64,000 nt of DNA from Orychophragmus violaceus (Eukaryota; Streptophyta; Magnoliopsida; Brassicales; Brassicaceae): assembly GCA_030180135.1 (NCBI GenBank), contig CM058231.1, positions 49,982,235 to 50,046,234 of the forward strand. Direction: 5' to 3'. A model generated the notes under the pieces. The model saw nothing but the letters and a program-made list of their open reading frames with translations. It was not told the DNA's origin and did no database searches. How positions within the stretch are numbered: the first letter of the stretch is position 1; every line of letters begins with the position of its first letter. Made by a program: the position numbers and the translations under genes. This document shows, in pieces, positions 11,156 to 22,135 of the stretch.

Positions 11156-11387
11156 AATGGATGTGGCTGAGTTGTAACGCCTGGAGAGGACTGGTTGCCG
11201 TGTTGATATCAGGTAAACTGAAACATGTCGATTGGAGAAGAAGCTGAAAGGAGTTACATAATTGGGCTGGCATTTGTTTTGGGCTGACTTTGACACTTTT
11301 TGTTGGGTCGAGGCCCAATAGTCTTTAAAAGAATAAAGGACACGTGGCACTCTAATTGGAGAGAATTTTCTCTAATTATATAATAGA

Positions 11388-11450
11388 TTTTGTTTTCTTG
11401 AGACTAACGTGTTGGTATAGCTTAGGTCATTAATTCTTAGGACTGCATCA
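11388..11450 (-). repeat. Element D, right (5') LTR, remainder
   Basis: Continues the LTR after the Helitron and ends GCATCA exactly like the left LTR at 3143. CTCTT (11451-11455) follows. Confidence 0.8.
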
Positions 11451-11455
11451 CTCTT

Positions 11456-12939
11456 CCAATTATCTCTTTGTATTTTGCCGGCATGAACATGATCGTCTAT
11501 GATATCTTCATCACGCATTTCTCCATTAATGACGTTAAAGATTTTTGAGGGACTTATGCTTTCGATGAAATCCACGTAGTTCGACAATCAAGGCTTCGTA
11601 CTCAGCCTCGTTGTTTGAGGTTGGGAATCCTAACCTAAATGATTAGTCGAGTATTTATCCTATTGGCAAGTCAAGCCGAATTCCAATTCCTGGGCCGGAT
11701 TTGGATGACGATCTATCCACATATAGGGTCCTTTTATTTTCTTATGAGGAATATTCTTCGGCTAACTCAGTTGAGAGTTTGATTATAAAGTCTTCAAGGA
11801 CTTGATACTTTTTGCTGGTTCGTCCTTTGAATTCGATATCTTACTCGCTTAGCTCGACCGCTCAGTTCGCAAGCCTAACAGATTGGGTGGGGCTTTGTAA
11901 GATTGATCGTAAGGGAATGGTAGTTAGGAAAATTATCGGGTGTCATTAGAAGTAAGGCCTGAGTTTTCTTTTCGATGTCACGACCGCCACAACAAGCTTT
12001 TTCGATTGTTGGGTATCATCTCTGCTCCATCCAGTGTCTTTCTGATGTAGAAGATTGGAATTTGATCACCTTGATCATGTTTTACCAAAACCCTGCTTAC
12101 AGCTGCGCTCGACACATCAATGTATAGATAAAGCATCTCTCCTTCTTTTGGTTTGGATACTATCGGTATATTTCTATAATTGTTGAAAGGCCTCCTCGCA
12201 TTTTTCGTTCCATTCGAATTTCTTGTTTCCCCTCAGGAGTTGATAAAATGAAAAGCATTAATCTGTTGATTTAGAAATAAAATAGTTGAACACGACAATT
12301 TTTCTGTCAATCGTTGTACTTCAAGTGTTTTGTTAGCGAGGGTAGATTCATTATCGCGGTGATTTGCTCTATATTAGCTTCTATCCCTCGCTCTGTTACG
12401 ATGTTGTCGGGTTCAACTTCATGCCGTACTCGTTTAGTATGTCGAACAAGGATTTTAAATGCTTGATATGATCCTCGCTACCAGTGATTTCACTAGCATA
12501 TCGATGTAATCTCCATAGTCCGGCCTAGTTGTTCGACAAACATTTTGTTGACGAGGCGTTGACATGTTGTCCCGCGTTCTTGAGCCCGGATGGCATAACT
12601 TTGTAGAAAATCCGTTATGCACGATGTCTATTCTCGATCATCGGGTGCATAAAAAATTGATTATATCTGGAGAAGACATCCATGAAAGATAGCAGCTAGT
12701 TTCCGGAAGTTGTTTCAACTAGTCGGTCGATGTGCAGAAAGGGAAGCAATATTTAAGGCATGCTTTGTTCAGGTCGGTGAAATCTATTCATACTCTCCAT
12801 TTGTCGTTCTTCTTCACTCCGGGTACTTTACTTCCGTGATTGACCCTGCTCCCAGTAGCTTGTCTACCTCGTCATTCACTGCTTGTGCTCTCTCTACTCC
12901 TAGATTTTTATTTATTTTTATCGGCCTGTAGGTCCACGC
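11456..12939 (-). pseudogene. Element E: Tat-lineage RT and RNase H, degenerate
   Basis: On the minus strand, from right to left: an RT entry segment (WTYRPIKINKNLGVERAQAVNDEVDKLL near 12940-12850, then VKYPE), a Y-I-D-D-like MLVKSL segment near 12490, DILNEYGMKLNP near 12430, and an RNase H SNNEAEYEALI segment near 11620. These are the signatures of Tat-lineage gypsy reverse transcriptase and RNase H. Many stops and shifts. The right edge is cut by an LTR of the element C family at 12940. Confidence 0.8.
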
Positions 12940-14236
12940 TGTAACGCCCCCTTCCCGATAACTGCTTACCAACGAGCTGGCCGGCCAACAATCAAACAAG
13001 AACATAACCGATCGAACCTGTGCATGCCAAACGAGAAGAGTTTGCTACATTGAAACCCGTAGACGATCCGATTTGAGTCAATGGCTCAAACCGATCCATT
13101 CTCTACTTCGTTTACCTCGCTTCCACGATACAAAGATTTTCAACCCGTACCGCTTTCACGAGTTGTGTTCGGTTCAGAATAAACCGTATATCAAGGAATA
13201 AGTTCGTTTTTAGTTTTTAAATCATAAGTCTTATTCTTGTCAATTTAAAGTTTTTCGACAAATGTTTTAGCGGGATCCCAAAAATCCGAAACCAAAAAAT
13301 AAGTCAAAATGCTTTTGAAAACAAACTGTAGCCAAATGCGAACCCGAATCTACTCTTAGTGTCCTACGCATCCGCCGAGCTATGCGAAACCTGAAAAATA
13401 AAAAGAGAGTCTAATGAACAATCTAAGATTACCCAGTGAATTGACTTCCAAGTAAACATACTGCTAAAAGGCTATAATATCCCCACCCAAACCAAAATAA
13501 ATATCTATAACAATCGATAAATATAAAATAACTGATCACGTGCTAGCAAGACGTAATGAGCTCCACAAGACACAAATATTCAATTAACAACACAAATCAT
13601 CAACTAAGAAAATCGAGAACACTGTGGCACATTCGCTCGATTAAACTCGATTTAACAAACGCGGCTATATCGCAAATTCCACACCATGGGCCCCCAAACG
13701 CGAACTCGGTAAACATCCATGAGAATACTTAGGTATCCCACGAATCCTAGACGTAAACACAAAGTCCTACGACTAGAATACCGTTCTCTATCCATCAATA
13801 CGAGGTGACTTGGGCTACCCCTATATAACCAAAGCTTCCATGCATTCCGGCCCTAGGACGTGACCCTGTATCTCCTGACTACACACCTACCGACGTCACT
13901 CCGAAGGTTAACACCTAACCATAACCACTACCCGAAGGTACATGAACTGACCAGGAACTCCCGAGGATCCAATCGGAAAGGAAGTACCGAAAAACATCTA
14001 TAGACTTGTGGGATCTAACGCACCCTATAGAGTCCTAGTAAAAATAATAATAAACAAGAAGACTCATTGGGTCTCTACAACATCATGCAAGACCGACAAG
14101 GACAAATAGAAACACTAACATAATCCCAGTACCCAGTCTATCCCGCAAGTCCTACCGTTATTCATCAACACAATCTGACCAACCCGGTCCCGTACCAGAG
14201 TAGGTAACCATACTTCAAACCTACCCGGTCCCATAC
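12940..14236 (-). repeat. Partial LTR of the element C family
   Basis: Starts TGTAACGCCCCC like the two LTRs of element C and follows them for about 1.3 kb, clearly more diverged. It stops where the left LTR of element C begins (14237). I infer that element C inserted into this older LTR; CATAC (14232-14236) would be the left target duplication. Confidence 0.75.
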
Positions 14237-17200
14237 TGTAACGCCCCTTTCTCGTTATCTGCTGACTCACGAGCTGACCGGTCAAAAATCAAACAAGAAC
14301 ATGACCGATCGAACCCGATCAGGCCAAACAAGAAAAGTTCGTCACAATACGAAGCCAGAGACAATCCGGTTTGAGAAAAAGGCTCGCACCAAACCGTCTT
14401 TGACCCCGTTTACCTCGCTTCCACAATACAAGGTTTTTTAACCTGTATTGCTTCCTCGAGTTTTGTTGGTTCGGACTAAACCAAATAAAAGGGAAGTGAT
14501 TTCATTTCTAAGTATTTAAGTCTTTTACAATCAATTTGCCTATTTAAATCTAATTCCAAATAATAAAAATAAACAGGCGCCATAAAAACCCGAACCGAAA
14601 TAATACACACAAAACCATCAAATCAAATCCCTGGCCCATAAACAATCCCGAAACTACACCGAGGAACTCCTACATCCGTTGAGCTAAGCCAAACCTGAAA
14701 ACAACAAAAAGAGACTAATGAGTGATCTAGAATCACCCAGCGAGTCGGTCCCCACTAAAGGCTTATAGTCTAACCTACAAATACTAATCCCGTCCCAATC
14801 CCCCAAAATAACAATCAAAAGGAAATAGCCTATCACGTGCCACCATGACGTGATAAGCCCACAACACACAAGCATTCTCTAAAAACAATAAAGACTACAA
14901 AAATCGAAGTCACTGCGGCACATGCCCTCGATTAAACTCAATCTATCTATCGCGAAAACCAACACTAACACCATTGGGCCCAATATGCGAACTCGGTAAC
15001 TTCCACGGGAACACTTAGCTACCGCCATAGTAACTAAAACTACCCATGACTCCTAGACGTAAACACGAAGTCCTACGACCTAGGACACTATACTCAGTCC
15101 AACGATATACAGCGACTTGGGCTACCCCTAGATAGCCTAAGTTTCCATACTGTCCGGCCCTATGACTATGACATGACCCCGTATTCTCCGGACCACACAC
15201 CTACCGGCGTCACTCAGCAGGTTGACACCATAACCAGAATCACCACCCGGAGGTACGTGAACCGATCATGCAACTACCCAAGGATCCAATCGGGTCGGAA
15301 GTACTGAAACGCTTTCAATCGACTTGTGGGATCTAACGCACCCTAGAGTCCTAGTACAGAAAGTAAACACGCAGACTCAATGGGACTCTACACATCAAGA
15401 AACATCGAAAGATAGAAAACACAACCCGATCTATCCCGCAAGTCTTATTCCACCACCACCACCAACCTTATCCGGTTCTATACCAGATTAGGTAACTAAC
15501 AAACTTACCCGGCCCTGTGACAGAGGTAAGTATCACACAACAATGTCTATCCAGCCCAACACCGGAATCGACCAAACAAGCAAGCCTGCACACAACACAA
15601 TATCAATCCAACACACAACAATTGAATAAACAAACAAGCCTTTAAGTTCCTTTACAATCTTTCAATTTATTTAGTCCGCTACCTTGGGATTAGCGGTTTG
15701 ATAGCTAACCCTGTAGACGGCTCATAATTAATTAACCTTTTAATTGATCTTTACTAAATAACTTTTAATAATCTCTTCGTTCTGTCGGTTTAGGATTAGT
15801 AAACTTACTAATCCCCCAACATCTCATTGTTATTAATTTAATTCATTGAACCCATTAACCCGACTAATAACTACTAACCCACCCAGTTATTATATTCTAT
15901 ATGTGTTAGGTATTTTAATCTGTATTTTAATTGTGTCTTAATTCCCGTATATAGATTCATTTAATATCGTTTTTACTAAAGTATATATGCATATACGTCC
16001 TAAACAAGCCAGTCTATATGAATGCAACAATCAATGATCAATTGGCGGATTAAGAAGTATTAACGACTAACTACCTAACATGCATATTTAGACCATAATC
16101 AAATTATTTACTAAACTGATACCAGTCAATTAATATCCAATTACGGGGCATGCAATCTAAGGCTATGGTTTTTGGGTTTCCCAGTCTACATGACTTAAAC
16201 TACAAATGCAATAACCGACTCACACTGTGTTAATGCGACGGATGACGGCTGTGGCGGCTACGAACTCCCGAGTAGCTGCAAACCCAAACCTTTCCCGAAC
16301 CACTACTAGACAGAGTAAAATCTCCTAGCTAGAACCGCCCCAAACCGGAGCGTTGACCAATCAAAAGCGGCGTTGACTACCCTTGACTGGTGTTGACCGA
16401 GCGTTGACCGTTGATCGATGACCGTTAACTTCACTAAACCGGGTTGACCAAGCTGAACCAAGGCTGAATCATAACCAGACCAGGACTAAACTGGCTTGAT
16501 CCTACTCCTAGATGAACCGGCTGAGTGGAACCGCGTTGACTGGCAGCTCCGGCGACTTCACTGGCGTTGACCGCGGTGGAGGAACTTTGACCGGCGGCTG
16601 GTGAACCTCTCTGGTGACTGGCCGGCGAAGAGATGAGCTCCGGTGATGGAGAAACGGCGGAAGAGAGTCAGGGCAGGAGGGAGAAGCTCACGACAAGCTT
16701 TCTCCAGCGTTGACCGGCAAGATTCCGGCATTGACCGCAGTGGAGGAGCTTCTCCGGTGAGATGACCGTCAAGAGGAGATGAAATCTAGTGAGAGGAGAG
16801 ACCAGGGAAGAAGAGAGAACAACCCCTAAAAGAGAGAAATCGGCTGGAGAGGGAGGAGAATGATGAGGAGGAAGAGGTGATCTCAGATATGCAAGTGGTT
16901 TGTGAAGGTTATACTTGGTTTTTGAGTTATTTTAGTGATTTGGAGCAAAATGTATGAAGAACATGAAGGATTTTCTTGAATATCTTGAAGAGAAGGATGA
17001 AGATTCATGCATTTTGGATGAAGATGGAGAGAGAGAGTGATGAGGATCGTGGGTGGTGAGAGGAGAGAAGCTAGCGAGGATTTTTGGAGTGGTTTTTGGT
17101 GCACATGGAGTGAATGAGAAGATTATAGTCCTTTCACGCAAAAACATGCAAAGAATAAAACTTGATTCATTGGATCCAACAGCCTTAAACCGATCCAAAA

Positions 17201-17595
17201 GTCCGATTCATTCCTTTACTTCATAAAAACTCCGTAGCTTCTGAAATAAATCCTCCAAGCCTCTTTTTATAATTCTAGATTATTTTAGAAGCATTTAACA
17301 GCTTGTTTCACCTCAATCGGACATTCGTAGCTCCCGCAATGAATTTTACAAGTTTTAACTGTTTTATCGGTTTTCTTTCCCAATAGTCCGAAAGACCCGT
17401 TTAAAGTCCGCTTCTACCACTTCTTATCTTCTAAATGTTTTATTTACTTAAAAAGAGAAACATTTGGCCGTATTTTCTTCCTGCTTGCAATTTGGTAAAA
17501 CTACCAAAATGCCCATCATCTTCTGAAAATTACAAATTTCCCCGGTTGACTTTTCTGCTGCTCGTTGACCTAATTTTGTGAAACAGGGTATTACA
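14237..17595 (-). repeat. Element C, left (3') LTR
   Basis: 3359 bp, from TGTAACGCCCC to GGGTATTACA, i.e. inverted TGTAA..TTACA ends. By eye, the start differs from the right LTR at more than one base in ten, so the insertion is old. The minus-strand U3 part contains a cluster of TTGAC[CT] sites at 16352-16735. Confidence 0.8.
16352..16735 (+). promoter_or_regulatory. Cluster of eleven W-box cores in LTR U3
   Basis: Eleven TTGACC/TTGACT sequences lie in about 385 bp, all on the plus strand, within a GC-rich island. TTGAC[CT] is the core bound by WRKY factors. The cluster lies 0.85-1.25 kb inside the transcription-upstream end of the LTR. Function is inferred only. Confidence 0.4.
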
Positions 17596-17604
17596 TTCTT
17601 CCCC
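17596..17604 (-). promoter_or_regulatory. Polypurine tract of element C
   Basis: Minus strand reads GGGGAAGAA directly before the 3' LTR (TGTAATACCC). Confidence 0.6.
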
Positions 17605-19280
17605 AATTACAGGAATTCAGTCCCCGGATTCTCCGTTACGGTCAAAATTTGAATCGGGACAGAACCCTGTAAGTCGCCATTCTGGAACTGATTCCTCTGC
17701 TTCGACGCACGAACTCTGAACCAAATTGGACTATACTCCCGATGCTTACTGACTTCTGGAACACTGACTTTCACAAAGCTTTACCGCACTAATCTTTACT
17801 TTGACCGCTCATCCACTGATCTTGACTGAACTGCTCCAGCCAAGTTTCGGGTTCCAGCCGCAACAACTGATAACCGCCTGAATTTCACACTTCCGGCTTT
17901 CCAACTTTGCTTTGACTTCTTTGAATTACCCAACACCTATTCGCTTCTCCGTTCATGATGCTCGCTTGAATTTCTGCTTACTGCACCCAATCGATATTCT
18001 GCTAATATCAATGTTCTTCTTCCAATCGATCCACACACTGCCACTGATGTCCCCCAAATCTCTTTGCTAACTCATCATGCTTGATTGTCCTCTTGTTTCC
18101 CGCTGGCACTGATACCCAAACTGACTTGTACACGGCTCGGGTCAATTACTCCACGGTTTCCTTGAACTTTGACTTATCGTTCGGGCTTGGGTTCGGTCTC
18201 ATGTCCACGTCACATTGTCTATCACGTCCTGCATTACCGCTTAACAACACAACGTTGGAGTGGTTAGATTCGTTCTACCTTACTCTCGATATCACTTCCT
18301 CATAGAGATATGGTTACTTAGTCATGTACCCGACGGTCACACATGGCAAACTAACAATAGTGTATAATTCTGCTTCCTCGTGAATAAGATTCTTATTAAA
18401 ACTGCTTATCAATTCCGAGCTTAGTTCTATCTAACAGGTTCTCTAACTATTACTCATACCACGAATCTATCTGATAACCTAGCTTTTCGTCTACAACACT
18501 TTCTTGTTCTAAAGACCTACTGCAACCACTACTACTCAAACTTATTGATCTCTTTGATTCGCTAACCCTAACTCGGAAGCTACCAAAAACTTAGGGAATC
18601 TACTAATGCAGTGATGCTCACCAATTAAACGAACAAACTAGCGATCAAGCAAATGCATTTCTAACAACCTAGCGATCACGCAAATGCAATGCTATTAAAC
18701 TATCTGCCAAATGAATGCATCACTAGGAGTTTTATCAATCAAACAATGCAATTCATCAAACCATGCTAACCCCCTAATGATCAAATAAATGCCGCGGTTC
18801 AAAATCATAATCTAGCAACCTAGCGAGCAATGCAATGCATAAATCAAACACGCAAGGAAATAATCAAAACCCAAACAAAACATCACGCAACAAGAAATCA
18901 AACAAGCAGTAGATCGGGTAATCATCATGGAATGTCAATGCGGTCGCCTTATGGGTCAAGGTGAGTGATCGCTTGTTCCAATCATCATTTGTTTTCACAT
19001 CGTAATTGTATTGCATTCACAAACCATCACATGCATGCAATAAAATTACTTTGTTACTCAAAATGATAAATTGAATACTCATCCACTATATACATAAAAA
19101 CATCCATATCCATACATCCGATTTTTTTAGATAAATAGTTTGATCGAAGTCTACTACAAAGCGGTCGCCCCATCATAACCAAAACATATCCGAAAGTCGT
19201 CAGTGACGAATAATACGCCGATCTATATACAATCAAAGTGAGTTAGAGCCCTACTTACATGGGCCTACTCTAATACCTAT
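17605..19280 (-). other. Element C internal non-coding region
   Basis: No coding signature seen. Around 18600-18870 there is an imperfect repetition of 'aac.tagcgatca.gcaa.tgca'. The composition resembles the rest of the element. Confidence 0.4.
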
Positions 19281-19285
19281 ACCTA

Positions 19286-20179
19286 AAACCTCCAACAAGA
19301 CCGGTTTGCCCCGCAAAGACGGTAATACGGCTCATGGAAGTAACCACTGGCAGGTGTGCCAGGGGGATTGTGCGGGTGCACGGCAAATGTGGATGGTGCT
19401 GGTGGAGGCGCCATGCTGGAACGAGGATCTGAAATGGGACGGATCGGTGTAAGGTTTCCGTCATAACCACAGACCTTGCAGATGACCCGTGGCGATACCA
19501 GCTGGTAGGGCTCGCGGTAGCGAGGATCAGTCGGGATGGGGCACCAGTGAAAGTGGAAACATGTGGCTCCACAAGCCTCACAACGCGGGTATTGAGGCGG
19601 CTCCGAAGTCAGAGGTGCAGATGAGTCAGCCTGAGGAGGTGGCTGATGATGGGCAGCTATATGCTGCTCCAGGACGTCAGCAAGGAGGCTGGTCTGCTCG
19701 GCCAGCTGATCCTCCCAGTCGCAGTACTGAGATGGATCAATGGGCTAAATCGGGATATTAAAGTCCAACAGGGATCTCATCAAGATGTCGCTCGGACCGT
19801 ACGGCTCAGGAATGTCAGGTACCTCAAGGATAGGCACCGGCTGCATAGGCGAGAGAGGCAGTAATGGTGGCAGTCCGCAACCCGAAGCCGCAAGTAGATC
19901 AAGATAGCCGTCATAAGGGTCGGTAGAGTCGGCATCATCCCTGAGAGATGCAGGGAGAGGAGATGAGGCGGCAAGCACCGCTGCAGATGCACCAATTTCT
20001 GCTCGAAGTGGGACTGGGGTGCGATCAGAAGTACGCAAACCTCGAGAAGATATGGCACGTTTCTCTGAACGAACTCGGTCGGATCCAAATGACCTGTGAC
20101 CTCTCATGCTGTCTAGCCGATCCACACCACACACTCCTACCCTCGTACCCTCCTGGGGCACGCTGCTGCGAGTCTGCAA
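19286..20179 (-). pseudogene. Element C unknown protein, 297 codons with one internal TAG
   Basis: A single frame on the minus strand runs from MQTRSSVPQEGTR (20179) to RLCGANRSCWRF and a stop at 19286, interrupted only by a TAG at 19744-19742 (after LLDFNIPI). The first half is Arg/Ser-rich, then Pro/Asp-rich (DPYDGYLDLL, then IPEPYGPSDIL). After the TAG, DWEDQLAEQTSLLADVLEQH looks helical, and is followed by CEACGATCFHFHWCP and later CKVCGYDG, a C-x2-C, H-x-H, C-x2-C spacing that suggests metal binding. I do not recognise the family. Possibly a gag-like or accessory product of a LARD group. High GC for the region and one stop in 297 codons suggest it was coding until fairly recently, or that the TAG marks a read-through or ORF boundary. 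Confidence 0.55.
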
Positions 20180-20352
20180 TCAAAACATAAAAATGTTAGT
20201 ACAATTCTAATAAAATTCTAACTTCCCATCCCCCCCCCCCGGTTTGGACAGACGCGGCTCGGTTTTCTAATGGATGCTTGGGCGACTCATTTTGACTCTA
20301 TAAAACACAAAAAATTAGAAAATAAAACGCTTTGAAACCCATGAAGAACCAT

Positions 20353-20364
20353 GCTCTGATACCA
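20353..20364 (-). promoter_or_regulatory. Primer binding site of element C
   Basis: Minus strand TGGTATCAGAGC, a perfect match to the usual initiator-tRNA-Met complement; six bases separate it from the LTR. Confidence 0.85.
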
Positions 20365-20370
20365 CCTTTT

Positions 20371-22135
20371 TGTAACGCCCCTTTCCCGTTATCCGCTGAC
20401 CGACGAGCTGAGCGGTCAACAATCAAACAAGAACATGACTGATTGAACCCGAGCAGACCAAACGAGAAACTTTCGTCACAATACAAAGCCAGAGATTGTC
20501 CGGTTTGTGACCAAACAATCCTTGACCCCATTTACCTCGCTTCCACAATACATGGCTTTTCAACCTGTATTGCTTCCACGAGTTGTGTCGGTTCGTACTA
20601 AACCAAATATCAGGGAAGCGAATTCATTTTTAAGTATTTATGTTTTTTATAATCAATTTGCCTATTTAAATCTAAATCCAAATAATCAAAAATGAATAGG
20701 CGCCATAAAAATCCGAACCGAAATAATATACACAAAACAATCAAATCAAATCCCCGGCCCACAAGCAATCCTGAAACTACACCGAGGACCTCCCACGTCC
20801 GTCGAGCTAAGCCAAACCTGAAAACAACAAAAAGAGTCTAGTAAGTGATCTAGAATCACCCAACGAGTCGGTCCCCACTAAAGGCTCTAGTCTAACCTAC
20901 AAATACTAATCCCGCCCCAAAACTCCAAAATAACAATCAAAACGAAGGAAATATCCTATCACGTGCCACCGTGATGTGATATGCCCACAACACACAAGCA
21001 TTCTCTAAAAACAGTAAAGACTATGGAAATTGAAGTCGCTGCGGCATATCCCTTCGATTAGACTCGATCTATCTATCGCTAAAACCAACACTAACACCAT
21101 TAAGCCCACTATGCAAACTCAGTAACTTCCATGAGAACACCTAGCTACCGCCATGGTAACTAAAATTAGCCACGACTCGTAGATGTAAACACGAAGTCCT
21201 ACGACCTAGGACACTGTTCTCAGTCCATCAATACACAATGACTCGGGCTACCCCTAGATAGCTAAAGTTTCCATGCAGTCTGGCCTTAGGACAAGACCCC
21301 GTATTCTCCAGAACACACACCTACCGACGTCACTCAGTAGATTAACACCATAACCTGAATCACCACCTGAAGGTACGTGAACCGATCAATAAACTACCCG
21401 AGGATCTAATCGGGTCGGAAGTACCGGAAACCTTTCAATCGACTTGCGGGATCTAAAGCACCCTCAAGTCCTAGTACAGAAAGTAAACATGCAAACTCAC
21501 TAGGAATCTACACATCAAGAAAGAACGACGAGGTCGAAAGATAAGAAAACACAACCCGATATATCCCGCAAGTCCTATTCCACGACGACCACCACCAACC
21601 TTATATGGTTCTATACCGGATTAGGTAATTATTAAACTTACCCGGCCCTGTGACCGAGTTAAGTATCGCACAACAATGTCTATCCAGCCCAACATCGGAA
21701 TAGACCAAACAAGGAAGCCTGCAGACAACACAACATCAAGCCAACACACAACAATTGAATAAACAAACAAGCCTTTAAGTTCCTTTTCAATCTTTCCATT
21801 CATTTAGTCCGCTACCTTCGGATTAGCGGTTTGCTAACCCCGTAAACGGCTCATAATTAATTAACCTTTTAATTTACATTTCCTAAATATCTTTTAATAA
21901 TCTATGCGATCTGTCGGTTTAGGATTAGTAAACTATATAATCCCCCGACATCTCATTTTTATTAACTTAGTTCATTGAACCCATTAACACGACTAATAAA
22001 TACTAACCCACCTCGGTATTATATTCTATATGTGTTAGGTATTTTAATCTGTATTTTAATTATGTCTTAATTCCCGTATATAGATTAATTTAATATCGTT
22101 CTTACTAAAGTCTATACACATATACGTCCTAAACA
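20371..22135 (-). repeat. Element C, right (5') LTR, truncated
   Basis: Follows the left LTR from TGTAACGCCCC to 'cgtcctaaaca' (left copy about 16012), then stops. The missing part is the outer 1.6 kb, which includes U3, so this element copy has no intact promoter. Confidence 0.75.

Larger units (their letters stand above)
8115..11387 (-). mobile_element. Non-autonomous ATREP-type Helitron
   Basis: On the minus strand the element starts with TCTATTATATAATTAGAGAA (5' TC end, 11387 leftwards) and ends with CTAG at 8118-8115. An 11-nt spacer separates CTAG from a perfect 9-bp GC hairpin, CCCCCGCGC/GCGCGGGGG (8130-8149). It is inserted between A and T with no target duplication, and the left LTR of element D shows the empty site. 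These are the standard Helitron hallmarks. There is no Rep/helicase gene; instead it carries captured host sequence, including a decarboxylase leader at 9.9-11.15 kb. Confidence 0.9.
2445..11450 (-). mobile_element. Element D: gag-only CRM-like LTR retrotransposon
   Basis: Element D is bounded by LTRs at 2445-3143 and 7470-8114 plus 11388-11450 (the right one split by a Helitron), with a primer binding site beside the right LTR and a purine-rich tract beside the left, which puts it on the minus strand. The internal region (3144-7465, 4.3 kb) holds a gag-like coding relic with an acidic N-terminus and a zinc knuckle, but no protease, RT or integrase core is visible. A short pol-tail-like stretch (LRRKLCQEGENDA at 3144-3180) runs into the LTR, as in CRM elements. 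I infer a non-autonomous derivative. It sits inside the integrase region of element E. Confidence 0.75.
14237..22135 (-). mobile_element. Element C: large-LTR (LARD-like) retrotransposon
   Basis: LTRs of 3359 bp (14237-17595) and at least 1765 bp (20371-22135, truncated) flank a short 2.8-kb interior. A primer binding site (20364-20353) beside the right LTR and a purine tract beside the left LTR place it on the minus strand. The interior holds no RT, protease or integrase but one long unknown frame at 19286-20179. Long LTRs with a short, mostly non-coding interior fit the LARD class. The right LTR breaks at about 22135 against a CACTA fragment, so the rest of the LTR and the right target copy are lost. 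Confidence 0.8.

Noticed and set aside
16883..17198. Overlapping minus-strand open frames rich in His/Leu/Pro
   Set aside because: They lie in the LTR of element C and have low-complexity composition; no homologous frame in the other copies could be seen.
19489..19864. Plus-strand open frames of 90 and 72 codons
   Set aside because: Opposite strand of the element C frame, which is longer and better formed.
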